Source: Pseudoscleropodium purum (Eukaryota; Streptophyta; Bryopsida; Hypnales; Brachytheciaceae). Taken from it: a stretch of 64,000 bases of DNA. Position 1 is the first letter of the stretch; each line of letters opens with the position of its first letter. The position numbers and the translations under genes are program-made. The DNA lies in assembly GCA_963969395.1 (NCBI GenBank), contig OZ017802.1, positions 8,744,501 through 8,808,500 on the forward strand. Reading direction: 5' to 3'. Below are positions 22,701 through 32,890 of the stretch, in pieces. The notes beneath the pieces are model-generated. The model made no database searches, had not been told where the DNA came from, and saw nothing but the letters and a program-made list of their open reading frames with translations.

Positions 22701-25154
22701 GAGCAGGCCGGCAGTGTTCAGTTGGTGAGTGGTGAAGTCACTAAGTTCTCGACTTTGTTTGAATTTGTGCTGGCTGGGCCCCTGCCTGCCCGCCCCAGGC
22801 CCATTAGCATTTTGAATTTAGGGCTGCTCGCTCACCCAGCTTCCTCATTCTCTGTATCTCCTCTTGTTCTGTGTCGAGTACACTGGTTTGTCGTAAAAGT
22901 GCGTGTGACACTATTATTTTACCCAAGTGACACTATTTTGAATTAGTGCAGGTTGAATATAATTGTATTGCACCAATTTCAAAAATAAATGAATGTTGTG
23001 AATGACATTAATTTCTTCCCTCACTATTAGTAGAAATCATTATAATCAACTCAAGTTTGTTAATTTGGGGGATGAAGAATTTCAGAAAGTAAAGGATTAA
23101 AGTCGTTATGATATAACAAAATTTTGAAAAGAAATAATTATACTCCTTTTAGAGGTTGATATGAATTGAGAGTTTGTTTATTTGTTTGTTTGTTTGAGAG
23201 TCTTGCATCAAACTTTATTGTATAGTAGTGGGAAACTAACTTTTAAAAATACAAATTATTTATCACTACACAAATTAATTCTATTAGTGTGTCTTATAGT
23301 AATAATACTAACTTGCTCTAATTTGTGAATTATGCAAATTTGCAAAGTGAACTTGTATAAAAATTCACATTAGGAAAAGTCTAAACCCTGTGGAGGGCCG
23401 TTAAGAAATCTGTTTTCGGCACCCGGCAGTGCAATTACAGGAAAATAAAAAAATAATTTTTTAAATAATATTTTTTGAAAAAAAATATTTAAAAAATTAA
23501 AAAAGTATTTAAAAAGTATGAAAACCTGACATGGTGCTGATGTGGCACAAGTAGTGCCACATCAACAGGTTTCACTAAAAAATAAAAAACTAAGGAATTT
23601 CCTCTCTAATCGCACCAAGGTAGTTGCGGGTAGTTCTAAATTGGGAGACCGTCCGAGGCCTAAAAAATTTTGTAATGTAATACATTAGATAAAATGAATG
23701 TAATGTGGCCCACACTATTTTCCTAGTCCCTTAATAAGGTGGCTATTATTTAAATAACATCCACCAATCCCTTCAACTCCATCCAACTTTCATTTGCACT
23801 CATCTAATCTTCATCTAAAATTCATGCAATTTTCACTTGAATTAGACCACATTCATCCAAATTAATGTGAGGGGATTTTGCATTAGTCCAAATCTCATAC
23901 TAATTTAATTAACTTTTATTGTAGAAAGGGTGTCTTGGAGCATGATGTTATAGTAATAGGAAAGGTTCTAAAGTATCATATGTACTCACTGATATTAGGA
24001 TTTAAGATATTTAGAATTTTAAATGAAATTTATAATTTTATGATAAATTCATTGATTAATTTGATGTCAAAATATAGATGATAAATCTTAAAATGCCAAG
24101 GTGATCCAATTGGAACAATCTTCTCTTTGCAAATACTATTGTATTTTTTTAACAAAGTATAAATTTATTCAACCATTTTTTCTAAATTATTGTATTATTT
24201 ACCATAAAAATTCAACATGAATTTTCAACAGTTCTTTTTACAAATATCCTACACCTCAAGGAGTGCAAGACAATATGTTTCATTTCAAAAACTAACTTTC
24301 TCAATTCAAAAATGGCCATTCATTTTTTACTTTAATGAATTTTGGATATGTCAATAAGAATCTTAATTAAATCACCAAATTATCTAAAAAATCATAATCC
24401 TATTATTTGACTTACCACCAAATTTGACTTCAATGGATAAGTAAGAAAATAGAAATGATAGTTACTACCTCTTTTGAACTCATTATCGTTGTCATTGTGA
24501 GAAACTATGGCTTTGAGACTTTTTGATTGTGAGCTTGCAATTATTGTGAGAAATTTATGGGGTGCACATGTCATTTATCCATTGATGGTTAAACTTTTCC
24601 CCCAAAAGGGGATATGTGTCATGACATTGAGTAACTGAGACTATTGCTTGTGACATGCCAACCCCACCTGACATTTGTAATTTTCTTACACATATTTGGA
24701 CTCCAAGCAATATGGAATATCTAAAATGTATAAATATATGGTCATTTATATAATTTGTATAAATATGCATGGCCATATATTTTATATATATTTCATATAT
24801 ATTCCACATGACATACATATTTCATATTCCATATTGTATACATATCCTACAACATCAAACAACTACAATATTTCCATAATTGTTCATATTAATAGTAGTG
24901 GATTTTTTCTCACTCAATGTACGTGGAAAGGGTGCTAATGGCAAGAAGAGGGGATGTTTGCCTTTTTGCTTCATTGTCAATTATTTGTAGAGTATTTTAA
25001 TACCCAAAAGATGTTTGCATCTTTTAGAGTATACTGTCACAAATTGTTAATTTCAAATAATTTTTTTCTCAAATAGTAACAAATTGTCAATTTCAAGGGT
25101 ACACGTGGTATTCTTCTATTGGTTGTTAAATTTTTGCAAATTTTTTGAAAAGGG
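22701..25154. other. AT-rich intergenic DNA, no gene seen
   Basis: Beyond the MOR1 promoter the sequence becomes AT-rich, with only short unconserved ORFs. Two structures stand out: a strong hairpin at 23523-23572 (separate entry), and AT-rich degenerate repeats of ATATG and ATACA type around 24720-24850. No tRNA or other structured RNA was recognised. Confidence 0.5.
23523..23571. repeat. Strong inverted repeat (hairpin)
   Basis: TGATGTGGCAC at 23538-23548 and GTGCCACATCA at 23554-23564 form a perfect 11-bp stem around a 5-nt loop. An outer pair, AACCTG at 23523-23528 and CAGGTT at 23566-23571, extends it with an asymmetric bulge. It could be a MITE core or a folded non-coding RNA; there is no U-tract to call a terminator. 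Confidence 0.6.
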
Positions 25155-25330
25155 TACCACTAGTAGAAAAATCATGACCAAATCAACATAAAATCAATGG
25201 ATTTTGGTTCATTTCTATTGTTTAGAGCACTAGAAGGATTTTCTATAATAACAACAACAAAATGACCACCCACTTTTTGTTGATTTGGATAGTGCAATGA
25301 CCAAATCAACAGAATTTCAATGAATTTGGA

Positions 25331-25387
25331 ATCTTTTTTTTAATCTTTTTTAATCTTTTTTCAATCTTTTTTTAATCTTTTTGGATC
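25331..25387. repeat. T-rich tandem simple repeat (TTTTTAATC type)
   Basis: About five or six imperfect copies of a 9-10-bp unit, ATCTTTTTTA, lie inside the CACTA element just after its left subterminal repeats. It is non-coding. Confidence 0.7.
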
Positions 25388-25629
25388 TTATAGAATGTTT
25401 TTGTTTCATTGTAGTAGACAAGGTTAGCACTTTGAAAACCTTATCAATTGTGATATTATGTCACTTGGATCTCAAAGAGAAATTACTTTCAATCCTTCTC
25501 AAATGAGAAATTAGATTTCATCTTTCATGACAAATTTTTTGGACAAAAATGTATAAATCCTACAACTTGTTACTCTCCATATAAGTTGGAAATAAATAAG
25601 AAATATTTCAACAAAAAATATTCTATATT

Positions 25630-26198
25630 CATGCTTAAAAAAAATTATAGAAAAAGAGGTAGAGTATGATTTAAAATACTACATTGTTAACAAATTAGTT
25701 ATAGAAATGAAAAATTTCCATACCAATGTTTGTAATGTTTTAATAAAAAACTAAATTCAATGTTTTGTTTTGTTTTTTGAAATATTGCAAATTGAATTAA
25801 ATAAAGGACTTCAAAGTTCATTTTTGAGTAGAGATTACTTAATTGCCTAGAAAATAAAACTCCTCATACCTTTCTTCTTAGTACAAATGCAATGATTCTA
25901 AGCTTTTCAAGTAAATATAAATCTAAGAAACCAAGTTGAATGGGTTTTTTTTTTAAGAAAATGATTTTTTTGAGTTGCCCAAATTGCCCACCAAGCAATT
26001 AAAATTATATGTCATGCAATAACTTTTAATTATGTAGTCAAAAGTTACAAAAATTATTGCGGCTAGCTTGAAGCAACTCTTTGACCACATGTTATGTGAA
26101 AATTGTCAAGAAAAACAAGAAAAACTCCATTCGTAATAAGTTGCATGTTGACAATTATTGCTATGTTGCCAAAAAAATGCCATTTGGTCTTTTAGGAG
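25630..26198 (+). repeat. Truncated copy (B) of the 950-bp TTAA-bounded family, nested in the CACTA element
   Basis: It shares in order the ATGTTTGTAATGTTTTAATAA segment (near 25724), the AAAGGACTTCAAAGTTCATTTT segment (near 25804), the AAAACTCCTCATA segment (near 25858) and the right terminus GGTCTTTTAGGAGTTAA ending at 26202. The left third of the unit is missing. The flank beyond its TTAA (AACACC, then AATTG) resembles the flank beyond the TTAA at 196-199. Confidence 0.65.
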
Positions 26199-26246
26199 TT
26201 AAAACACCGCAATTGGAATTCTATGTACAATGAACTTTTTTTTAAA

Positions 26247-26358
26247 TTGAGGAAACTTTGGTGTCCATTTTGGCATAGTAAAATAACCTTATTTTAAAAA
26301 CTTAGAACTAGAAAAAGTTGGTTTCCTATGCCTAAATGGATGCCAAAGTCTATTGAGT
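26247..26358. repeat. Imperfect inverted repeat inside the CACTA element
   Basis: The arm around 26250-26280 (ACTTTGGTGTCCATTTTGGC) pairs with the arm around 26320-26352 (GCCTAAATGGATGCCAAAGT) at roughly three quarters identity. The loop is about 45 nt. It may be a small foldback insertion. Confidence 0.55.
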
Positions 26359-26424
26359 TAGAAAACACAGAATTCTAAATGCATAAGTAAGAAACAAAAC
26401 TTTGAATTTCATATGTATTGTCAA

Positions 26425-26482
26425 GTGTGGTGTGTTGGTTAGAACTTGTGATTATTAAGTTTGAGGTCTTGGGTTCAAATCC
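26425..26482 (+). repeat. tRNA-like segment of a probable SINE (A and B box)
   Basis: GTGTGGTGTGTTGGTTAGA forms an A-box-like start. GGTTCAAATCC at 26472-26482 fits the B box of RNA polymerase III promoters (GGTTCRANTCC), 30-odd nt further on. The segment does not fold into a complete tRNA with anticodon and acceptor stems, so a SINE head or tRNA-derived relic is more likely than a functional tRNA. It lies within the CACTA element. Confidence 0.5.
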
Positions 26483-26717
26483 TGTAAGTGATTGTTGATT
26501 GCTAGGGCTGCTCAAAATTTCCAGGTGGTGGGAAATTTTTTTCCAGCTCAGAAATTTCGGGCAACAAAAAAACATTTAACTTTTTTTTTCCTCATTGGAA
26601 TTGACCAAATCAACAAAAATAATCAATAGATTTCTATTGCCGATCAATGCGACCAAATCAACAGAAAAAACCAACACTTTTCTATTGATTTGGACATTGA
26701 GTTTTCTACTAGTGTAC

Positions 26718-29490
26718 CTATGTAATTTCCCTACTAGTTGTGAAACCTTCAAGCAAAACCCTTGTGAGAAATGAACTTATGAATTTAGCATGTAAAGCTA
26801 GACCCAATCTCCTATATTTATATTCCTAGGAATATATTTTACTTGCAAACTATATTGGATATATTTGTGTTTTATGCTTGTAAATATGTATGTATTCTAT
26901 GTATTTATTTTGTATTCTTATTATATATTTGTATTCCATATTTATATCTTGTGAACATATCTATATCTATATCCTCTAGTTTATAGTCTATAATCGAATA
27001 TGTATCGATTTCTTATAGTTTGTAGCTCATGTCTGTAACTTATATCCATATTTGTATTTTATATCCGTATTTTTTTATCCAAATTTAGACAACCAAGATC
27101 ATTTATTCTACATGTATCAGTGACTTTGGTTTTGGGATGATCTACAGCATTTAAGGGAGGGACATTTTTCTTGTACTCAAATTATAAGCTCTTGATTTTT
27201 CTAAAGAGGGGGGGGGGGGGGGGGGGGGGGCGGGGGGGGGGGGATGAAATGAAACACAATCGTATTTGCATATTTTTGGTACATTGTCATTGTCAAATGG
27301 TAAACTTACAAAAATTGCCACAATTACTAGTTTATATAGCAAAAAAATCATACAAAAAACATTTAATTTCAAGATACAATTGATTTTAGGAACACTTTAA
27401 TTTTGGATTCCTATCTTATCAATAAATATTGGTTAGTCTAATCAATGGAATATTCAACCATATAAATATGATCCATGAGTCACAATTTATTGTTCTTGTT
27501 TGAAAATCATTTCTAAATCTCTCTTCTAAGATCCCCTTCATGAAGAATCTTGTACTGTACAATTCGAGGAAGTTTGAACCACCCTCTAAGGTCTTCAAGA
27601 ATTTTGTTATTGAATCTTGTAGAGCTTCATGCAAATTAACTTGGTATTTATTAAATTCTAGCAACTTTCATGATGAGTAGTAGGATTGATATACTAGAAC
27701 TTAAAATCAATTGATTTTATACAAAATTTGATGTACCATTATATTTGCCTCTATATCTTAAAAAAATGATGTCAAAAATATAATTTAAAAATACATTGAA
27801 AGCAATTATTTTATATCATCAATATGTACAAAATTGTAAAGCTAACCAACAATAACTCGCCAATTCAATTTGAAAGTATTTAGCTTTGAAAACTCATTAG
27901 AAACTACACATTTTTATTTTATGTAACTAAATGTAGCTAACATAGGTTTAAATTATCAAAATTATTAATATTGTACAAAAAGCAATTATTTAAACCCTAA
28001 AAATCTACAACTATTTCACCCCAAAAAATTGCCATTTTGAAAGCACATATATTTAATGGAAGAAATTCAATACGCTTTAACACTTAAATAATATAAATAT
28101 TTGTAGAAGTTTTATCAAAAACTTTAATCATATTGATTAAAAGATATTAGACATTAAAAAACATTACACCTAGTGACTTTAGTCATTCAAGTCTAATTGC
28201 TTTTAATTTAAAAGATTTGCACTATAAATATTGAAATACAAAATTATATGTTAGAGATAAAGTTGACGATTAAAAAATCCAAAAAATATAATAAATATAA
28301 AAAAAATTGTTTTTTTCTTAAAATAATTTTTGTATAGAAATAGATATAAAATGGAAGGCAAATTTAATTTTTAATAGTTCGAAAACAGAATTGAAACATG
28401 ACAATTCTAATTGTGAGATGTTTCTAGTAAAAACATCTAAATCCAATGGACCTACATTTGTTAAATATTGTCAAATTGAGTAAGGAAATAAATTATATAT
28501 AATATATTTCTCGAAGAAGATATTCTAATTGCCTTGAAAACCAATCAAAAAAACTTTCTATTACTAATTAATCCAATTTAATTAAGCAATACTTTCCATT
28601 TAGAAATAAATGTATCCTATAAAATACTAAATTATAAATAAATAAATTAGAGGCTCTATAGATATAAACCAATTTTTAGTATGGATGGCATAGCTTTTTC
28701 TTTGAATTACCACTTCAAATTTGAAAATCACATTACAAAGCTAATTTTTTTTAATCTTAAAAAACATTTAAAAAAACACCCTAAAAATTGAGATCATGAA
28801 TATCTACTAGGCTATCAATTACATATTGAGAAGACAATGATTTTTTATAATTTATATATTTAAAGTCCCAAATGCTTTCTATACACAATAATTAATATAT
28901 TGTACATCATTGCTAAAATGCATAGAGTAAAAGTATGAAACACTTATTATTTTTGTCTCATTTTTTCCATTTCAAAGATATTAATAGGAAAACTTAAGCT
29001 TTAGAAAAATAATCTAAGAAAAAATTTAATTTAATATAATTTAATATCATTAAAAATTTATAGAATACTACAAATATTGTAGTTTTTTCATTAGAAAAAT
29101 TAGAGAAAAATTCAATAATTATGCAAAAAATAATCTTATGAAAAATTGGAGGAAAAATAGATGTCCAGATATTAAAATTGTTAGAAAATGTCATAAACAT
29201 TCAAAAAGTAAATATAGAATAAGATATTTTTAACAAATTTATAGAGATGAGATTTCACCAATGTAATGGCTAAAGGATAGTAATGTTGTTTGATGTTTAG
29301 AAATGAAAGTACAAAAAAGCCTTCTTTACTATCTCTTAAAAAGATGCAAAACAATCCCTCCTTCCCAAAATCTTTAGCCATCCAATGTGCTTTCAAAACA
29401 ATAAGGATACCCCTAACGCCAACCATTTTTTTTTGCAAAATTTGGATTTCGTTGAAAAAGGGTCGCTGAATTTGGAAAAGGGCCCCCGTG
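26718..29490. other. AT-rich intergenic DNA with a G homopolymer, no gene seen
   Basis: This is a repeat-like desert. Degenerate ATATCC/TATTTG tracts run from about 26830 to 27080. The poly-G run is listed separately. All ORFs are short and composition-driven. Confidence 0.5.
27208..27243. repeat. Long G homopolymer tract
   Basis: There are 23 consecutive G, one C, then 12 G, in a region otherwise poor in GC. Such a tract can form G-quadruplexes and is prone to length errors in sequencing and assembly. Confidence 0.9.
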
Positions 29491-29504
29491 GATGAATATC
29501 AAAG

Positions 29505-30190
29505 CTATCAAGATACAAATAGAAATAGAAATTCAGATACAGGTTCATAAGATGGATACAAGTACAAATACAAAAGACAGATATAGCAATACATCAATAT
29601 CCCATATCAATTGCATATGGGATTACATATCTACAAATAGGGAGGTTAGTTGATTCAGGTTTGGGTTTGGTGGTGGTGGTGGTTAGGGTTAAGGAGGCTA
29701 GGAAATGAAAAATATATTTAAATTAAGTACCTATAACCTCCTCACTATTCACTCAAGAGATGGCTCCCCCTTGGTTTGCATTAGTTGCTCTCCCCTTCAA
29801 AAAATTTATAGGCCGTTATTTGTTTGTTTTTAAAATTCTTACCTTCGAAATTGTTATTGATTTCTCAAAAAATCATAGGCCATTGATCTTGTGAGATTTA
29901 ATCTGAGCCATCCGAATATGAAATACAATATGAATACTGGATACATACATAGTACCAAATATAGATATAGGATGAATATTGAATATAGGTACCGGATATG
30001 AATACAATAAGAGGTAGAAATACGGATGAATACCAAATACAAATACCAAATATGAATATAGTATTGAATACGGATATGGGAAGAATATTGAATATGGGTA
30101 TTGGATATGAATATAGTACCAAATACGGATACGAATGAATATCAAATATGGATATTGGATACAAATACAATATTGGATAAGGATATGGGA
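29505..30190. repeat. Degenerate tandem tracts of GAATAT/GGATAC-type hexamers
   Basis: Two blocks (about 29505-29640 and 29915-30185) consist of irregular 6-12-bp repeats built from ATATGGATAC, GAATACAAATA and similar words. All three minus-strand frames read as Tyr, Ile and Ser repeats, a clear sign of simple sequence rather than genes. Confidence 0.75.
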
Positions 30191-32084
30191 AGAATTATCC
30201 CATATTGATTGTCACTATGTTGGTTTTTGAAAATTACAAGAAGGAGGAGGGAAAGGGAGGGATTGCAAATGAAAATTTTAAAATCTTTAACCTTGAAACA
30301 CTTGGGCCTATGGCCACTGGTTTCACACAACATTGTCTTCACTTAGTTTGTTGCCACTTTGTATGTAGATGTGTATGAAAATTTTTATTTTTATTTTTTA
30401 GAGACGAAGCTTCATGTTTTCTATACTTCATAAAAATTTTAATCTTTTTGAGAATTTTTATTTTTATGCAAATTTTTGAAGAAAAAGTGAAAAAAATCAT
30501 ATCAAATAAAAAATTATCTCAAAAAATATGAAAATTTCACCAAGTGTGTACATTACAATGAAAAACATCATGGTGTAAATTCAGTTTCCGTGTCATTATA
30601 TAATTCTCATTTAATTTTCATTAAAAATACAGTTGAAGTTCAAATTACAATGAAATATTCAATTTTACGAATTTTTCCAAAATTCGAATTGGAGTAAAAA
30701 CTAGAGTAGAAGACCTTCATTTCAATAGTTAGACTCAAACTCAAAAAAAGTCATTTTCAAGGAGAAATTTCAGATTTACTCAATTTCCCAAAATACATTG
30801 CAATGGCAAATTTTGCCATCCGTTTTTTTTTATTACTTCTCAATTATATGGAAATAAACATCAAATAGATCAAAAACTCCATTGGACACTCTTTGTAACT
30901 CAACATACAAGGTCATTAAAAGAAAGAATGGATGAAAAATCTATTATTGAGGTCTTCTTATGACTACCTAAAATCATCTAGAAGCCACGAAATGGCTCCT
31001 TGGGTGTTCGAAGGTTAAAGCCTAAAAATAAGCCCCAAAATGGAGTCACTTTTGGGTGGATAGTGGGTACTTCTCTTCACTATCCACTCGAAAGATGCCT
31101 CCATAACCTCTCCTCACTATGCCTATGCATTCAAAAGACAAGACATGATCTATAGACATGTACATGGAAGACAAGGAATCTTTTTTTTAAAAGCCTTTTG
31201 AGACCTCAACACACATGTGCAATCCTAGTAGAGGAATGGGCTCTCTAAATTTTCATGTTCAAGTTACTCTAGAGTATTCAAAAATTCAAAAAGCTGGAAA
31301 ATCTCTTCAAAATAAAAATATTTATTTGTAAATAGTATATGATTTTTTTAAGTTCCAAAATTTATAGACTAAAATTGAGAATGTATGAAATATGATTCAA
31401 GTTTTCAAAGAGAGGTCATGGAGATAGCTTTAAATACATTAGATCTTTGAAAAATTATAACATTTTGAATTCATTTAAAGAAGATGTAAGATTAGTTCCT
31501 CTACTATTTCATATATTTTCTATGGCCATAGTTTACATTTGATTGAAAATAGAAGATTCGAGATTTGGATTCACTTTTACATATGCAAACTTCCTCACAA
31601 CCTTATCATGATAAAATATTATAATTAATTTTTCAATCCAAGCAAGATATTCTTTAATCACTTTTTCAATGTCATTTATTAGAATTCTTTTTAAATACTT
31701 CCATTAAAATTAAATAGAAATTATAACAATTTATCAGACCTTAAGATTTTTTTTAGTTTAATAAAATACTTCAAAAAAATTAAATAAAGAATTAGGCATT
31801 TAGGGTTGAAAGTTTGTAAATTTGTTTCTATGACTACAACAACCTAATTAGTACTACAATTTGATTTTTTGTCTTATTTTTGCAACTTGCATTATTTAAA
31901 AAATTTGTGCTTTAGAATTCATTATCTCTAAAGCTATAGGATTGACTTGCAAAAAACATTAAACGTATAAACTACCTTATTCAAAAAAATTTAACAATAT
32001 AAAAAATAAATTTAATGCATTTATGGATGCAAAGATCTATTTGAAATTACAAACCAAGATTAGCTTATCCTTTGATATATAATG
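30191..32084. other. AT-rich intergenic DNA, no gene seen
   Basis: Only short ORFs of biased composition are present. If the LINE relic that follows once had a reverse transcriptase, it would lie here, but I could not recognise RT motifs by eye. Confidence 0.4.
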
Positions 32085-32733
32085 CTTGTATGAAAAGACA
32101 TAACAAAGCAATATGGGAATTATGAAAGCTAGTTATATCCAACAAAAAAACTAGTTACTATACCATAATGAATGCAAGTACATCCAACAACAATCCACAA
32201 GAAAATATTGTACCCTCATGGCTTTTATCTTGCTCTTGTGAAAGACAAAGATGTCACTACAACACTAGATTAAAACTGGACATCTTATGTGTCAAAGGAC
32301 TACCCTACTAGAATAATCCACCAACTATCTCACTATACACTTCATAGAATTCACATACATGAATGATAAATTCTCACATATTACAATAGATAACAAAATC
32401 CAAAAATATCAACTACTAATCAATAACATCATGGCCAAAGGATGGAATGTTGATTCATTTATTGTCATTACAACAGAGGCTAGAGGAACAACATATGCTC
32501 AGTCAATGAAAATCCTTGAAACTAAATTCAAACTACCCGAAACCACTCTAAAACACACTTTTAAAACAATCAACACAATTGCTATACAATATGTTGGGAT
32601 CTATCGTCCTACACAAAACAAAAATAGAAAACAACCAATTACTCCCAATTATAAAGTAATACATTATATTAACATCACTTCCCACTATAATTACAATCCA
32701 TATTCACCTACCTCTTTAACCTTGGTTACTTGT
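32085..32733 (+). pseudogene. Relic of a LINE C-terminal zinc-finger plus restriction-like endonuclease domain
   Basis: Read on the plus strand, one frame from about 32090 gives RHNKAIWEL, stop, ISNKKTSYYTIMNAST, ENIVPSWLLSCSCERQRCH and RLKLDILCVKGLPY, ending at a TAG at 32309-32311. The next frame, from about 32341, gives FIEFTYMNDKF, KIQKYQLLINNI, KGWNVDSFIVITTEARGTT and INTIAIQYV. The order (Cys/His cluster, R/K-x-D, then IExTY, then K and KYxxL, then GW) matches the restriction-like endonuclease at the C-terminus of R2, CRE, NeSL or Dualen-type LINEs, with the usual KPD altered to KLD. At least one stop and one frameshift break it, so it is dead. No reverse transcriptase is seen. The family call is from remembered motifs. 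Confidence 0.5.
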
Positions 32734-32736
32734 AAT

Positions 32737-32890
32737 TAAAGTGTCTATTCTTGAAAGGGAAGAGTAGTTTTGCATCAATAGCCCTTGATCCGTTGGACAA
32801 AGGCTCATTGTCATTATGAATAGACACTTTATTCACATTGGCTTTGAAGACTAGAATTTTTATCTATCTATCATCTTTTATCTATCTGTT
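32737..32890 (+). repeat. Possible LINE 3' tail: hairpin plus TATC simple repeat
   Basis: TAAAGTGTCTATTC at 32737-32750 and GAATAGACACTTTA at 32818-32831 form a perfect 14-bp inverted repeat just after the endonuclease relic. A degenerate TATC/ATCT microsatellite follows at about 32859-32890. LINEs often end in a structured 3' UTR and a simple repeat, so this may be the element's 3' end. Confidence 0.45.

Larger units (their letters stand above)
25158..26714. mobile_element. Non-autonomous CACTA (En/Spm-like) element, 1,557 bp, with nested repeats
   Basis: Both ends carry the perfect 13-bp inverted terminus CACTAGTAGAAAA, flanked by a 3-bp direct repeat TAC at 25155-25157 and 26715-26717. 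That is the target duplication size expected of CACTA transposons. Subterminal copies of GACCAAATCAACA (near 25176, 25296, 26602, 26650) and its inverse (25277, 26681) resemble the TNPA-type binding repeats of this superfamily. No transposase is encoded. The interior holds a simple tract (25331-25387), a truncated 950-bp-family copy, a hairpin and a tRNA-like SINE-type segment. Confidence 0.85.

Noticed and set aside
22455..22946. 163-codon plus-strand ORF rich in Glu, Lys, Arg and Gly
   Set aside because: It is antisense to the pyrimidine-rich MOR1 leader; its composition simply reflects the purine-rich tract, and no domain is visible.
26425..26500. A functional tRNA gene
   Set aside because: A and B boxes are present, but acceptor and anticodon stems do not pair, so it is called a SINE-like relic instead.
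27151..27383. Poly-Gly or poly-Pro ORFs across the G tract
   Set aside because: They are caused by the homopolymer; the frame is meaningless if the tract length varies.
29854..30170. Three overlapping minus-strand ORFs of Tyr, Ile and Ser repeats
   Set aside because: All frames are open because the DNA is a simple hexamer-type repeat; this is not a protein.
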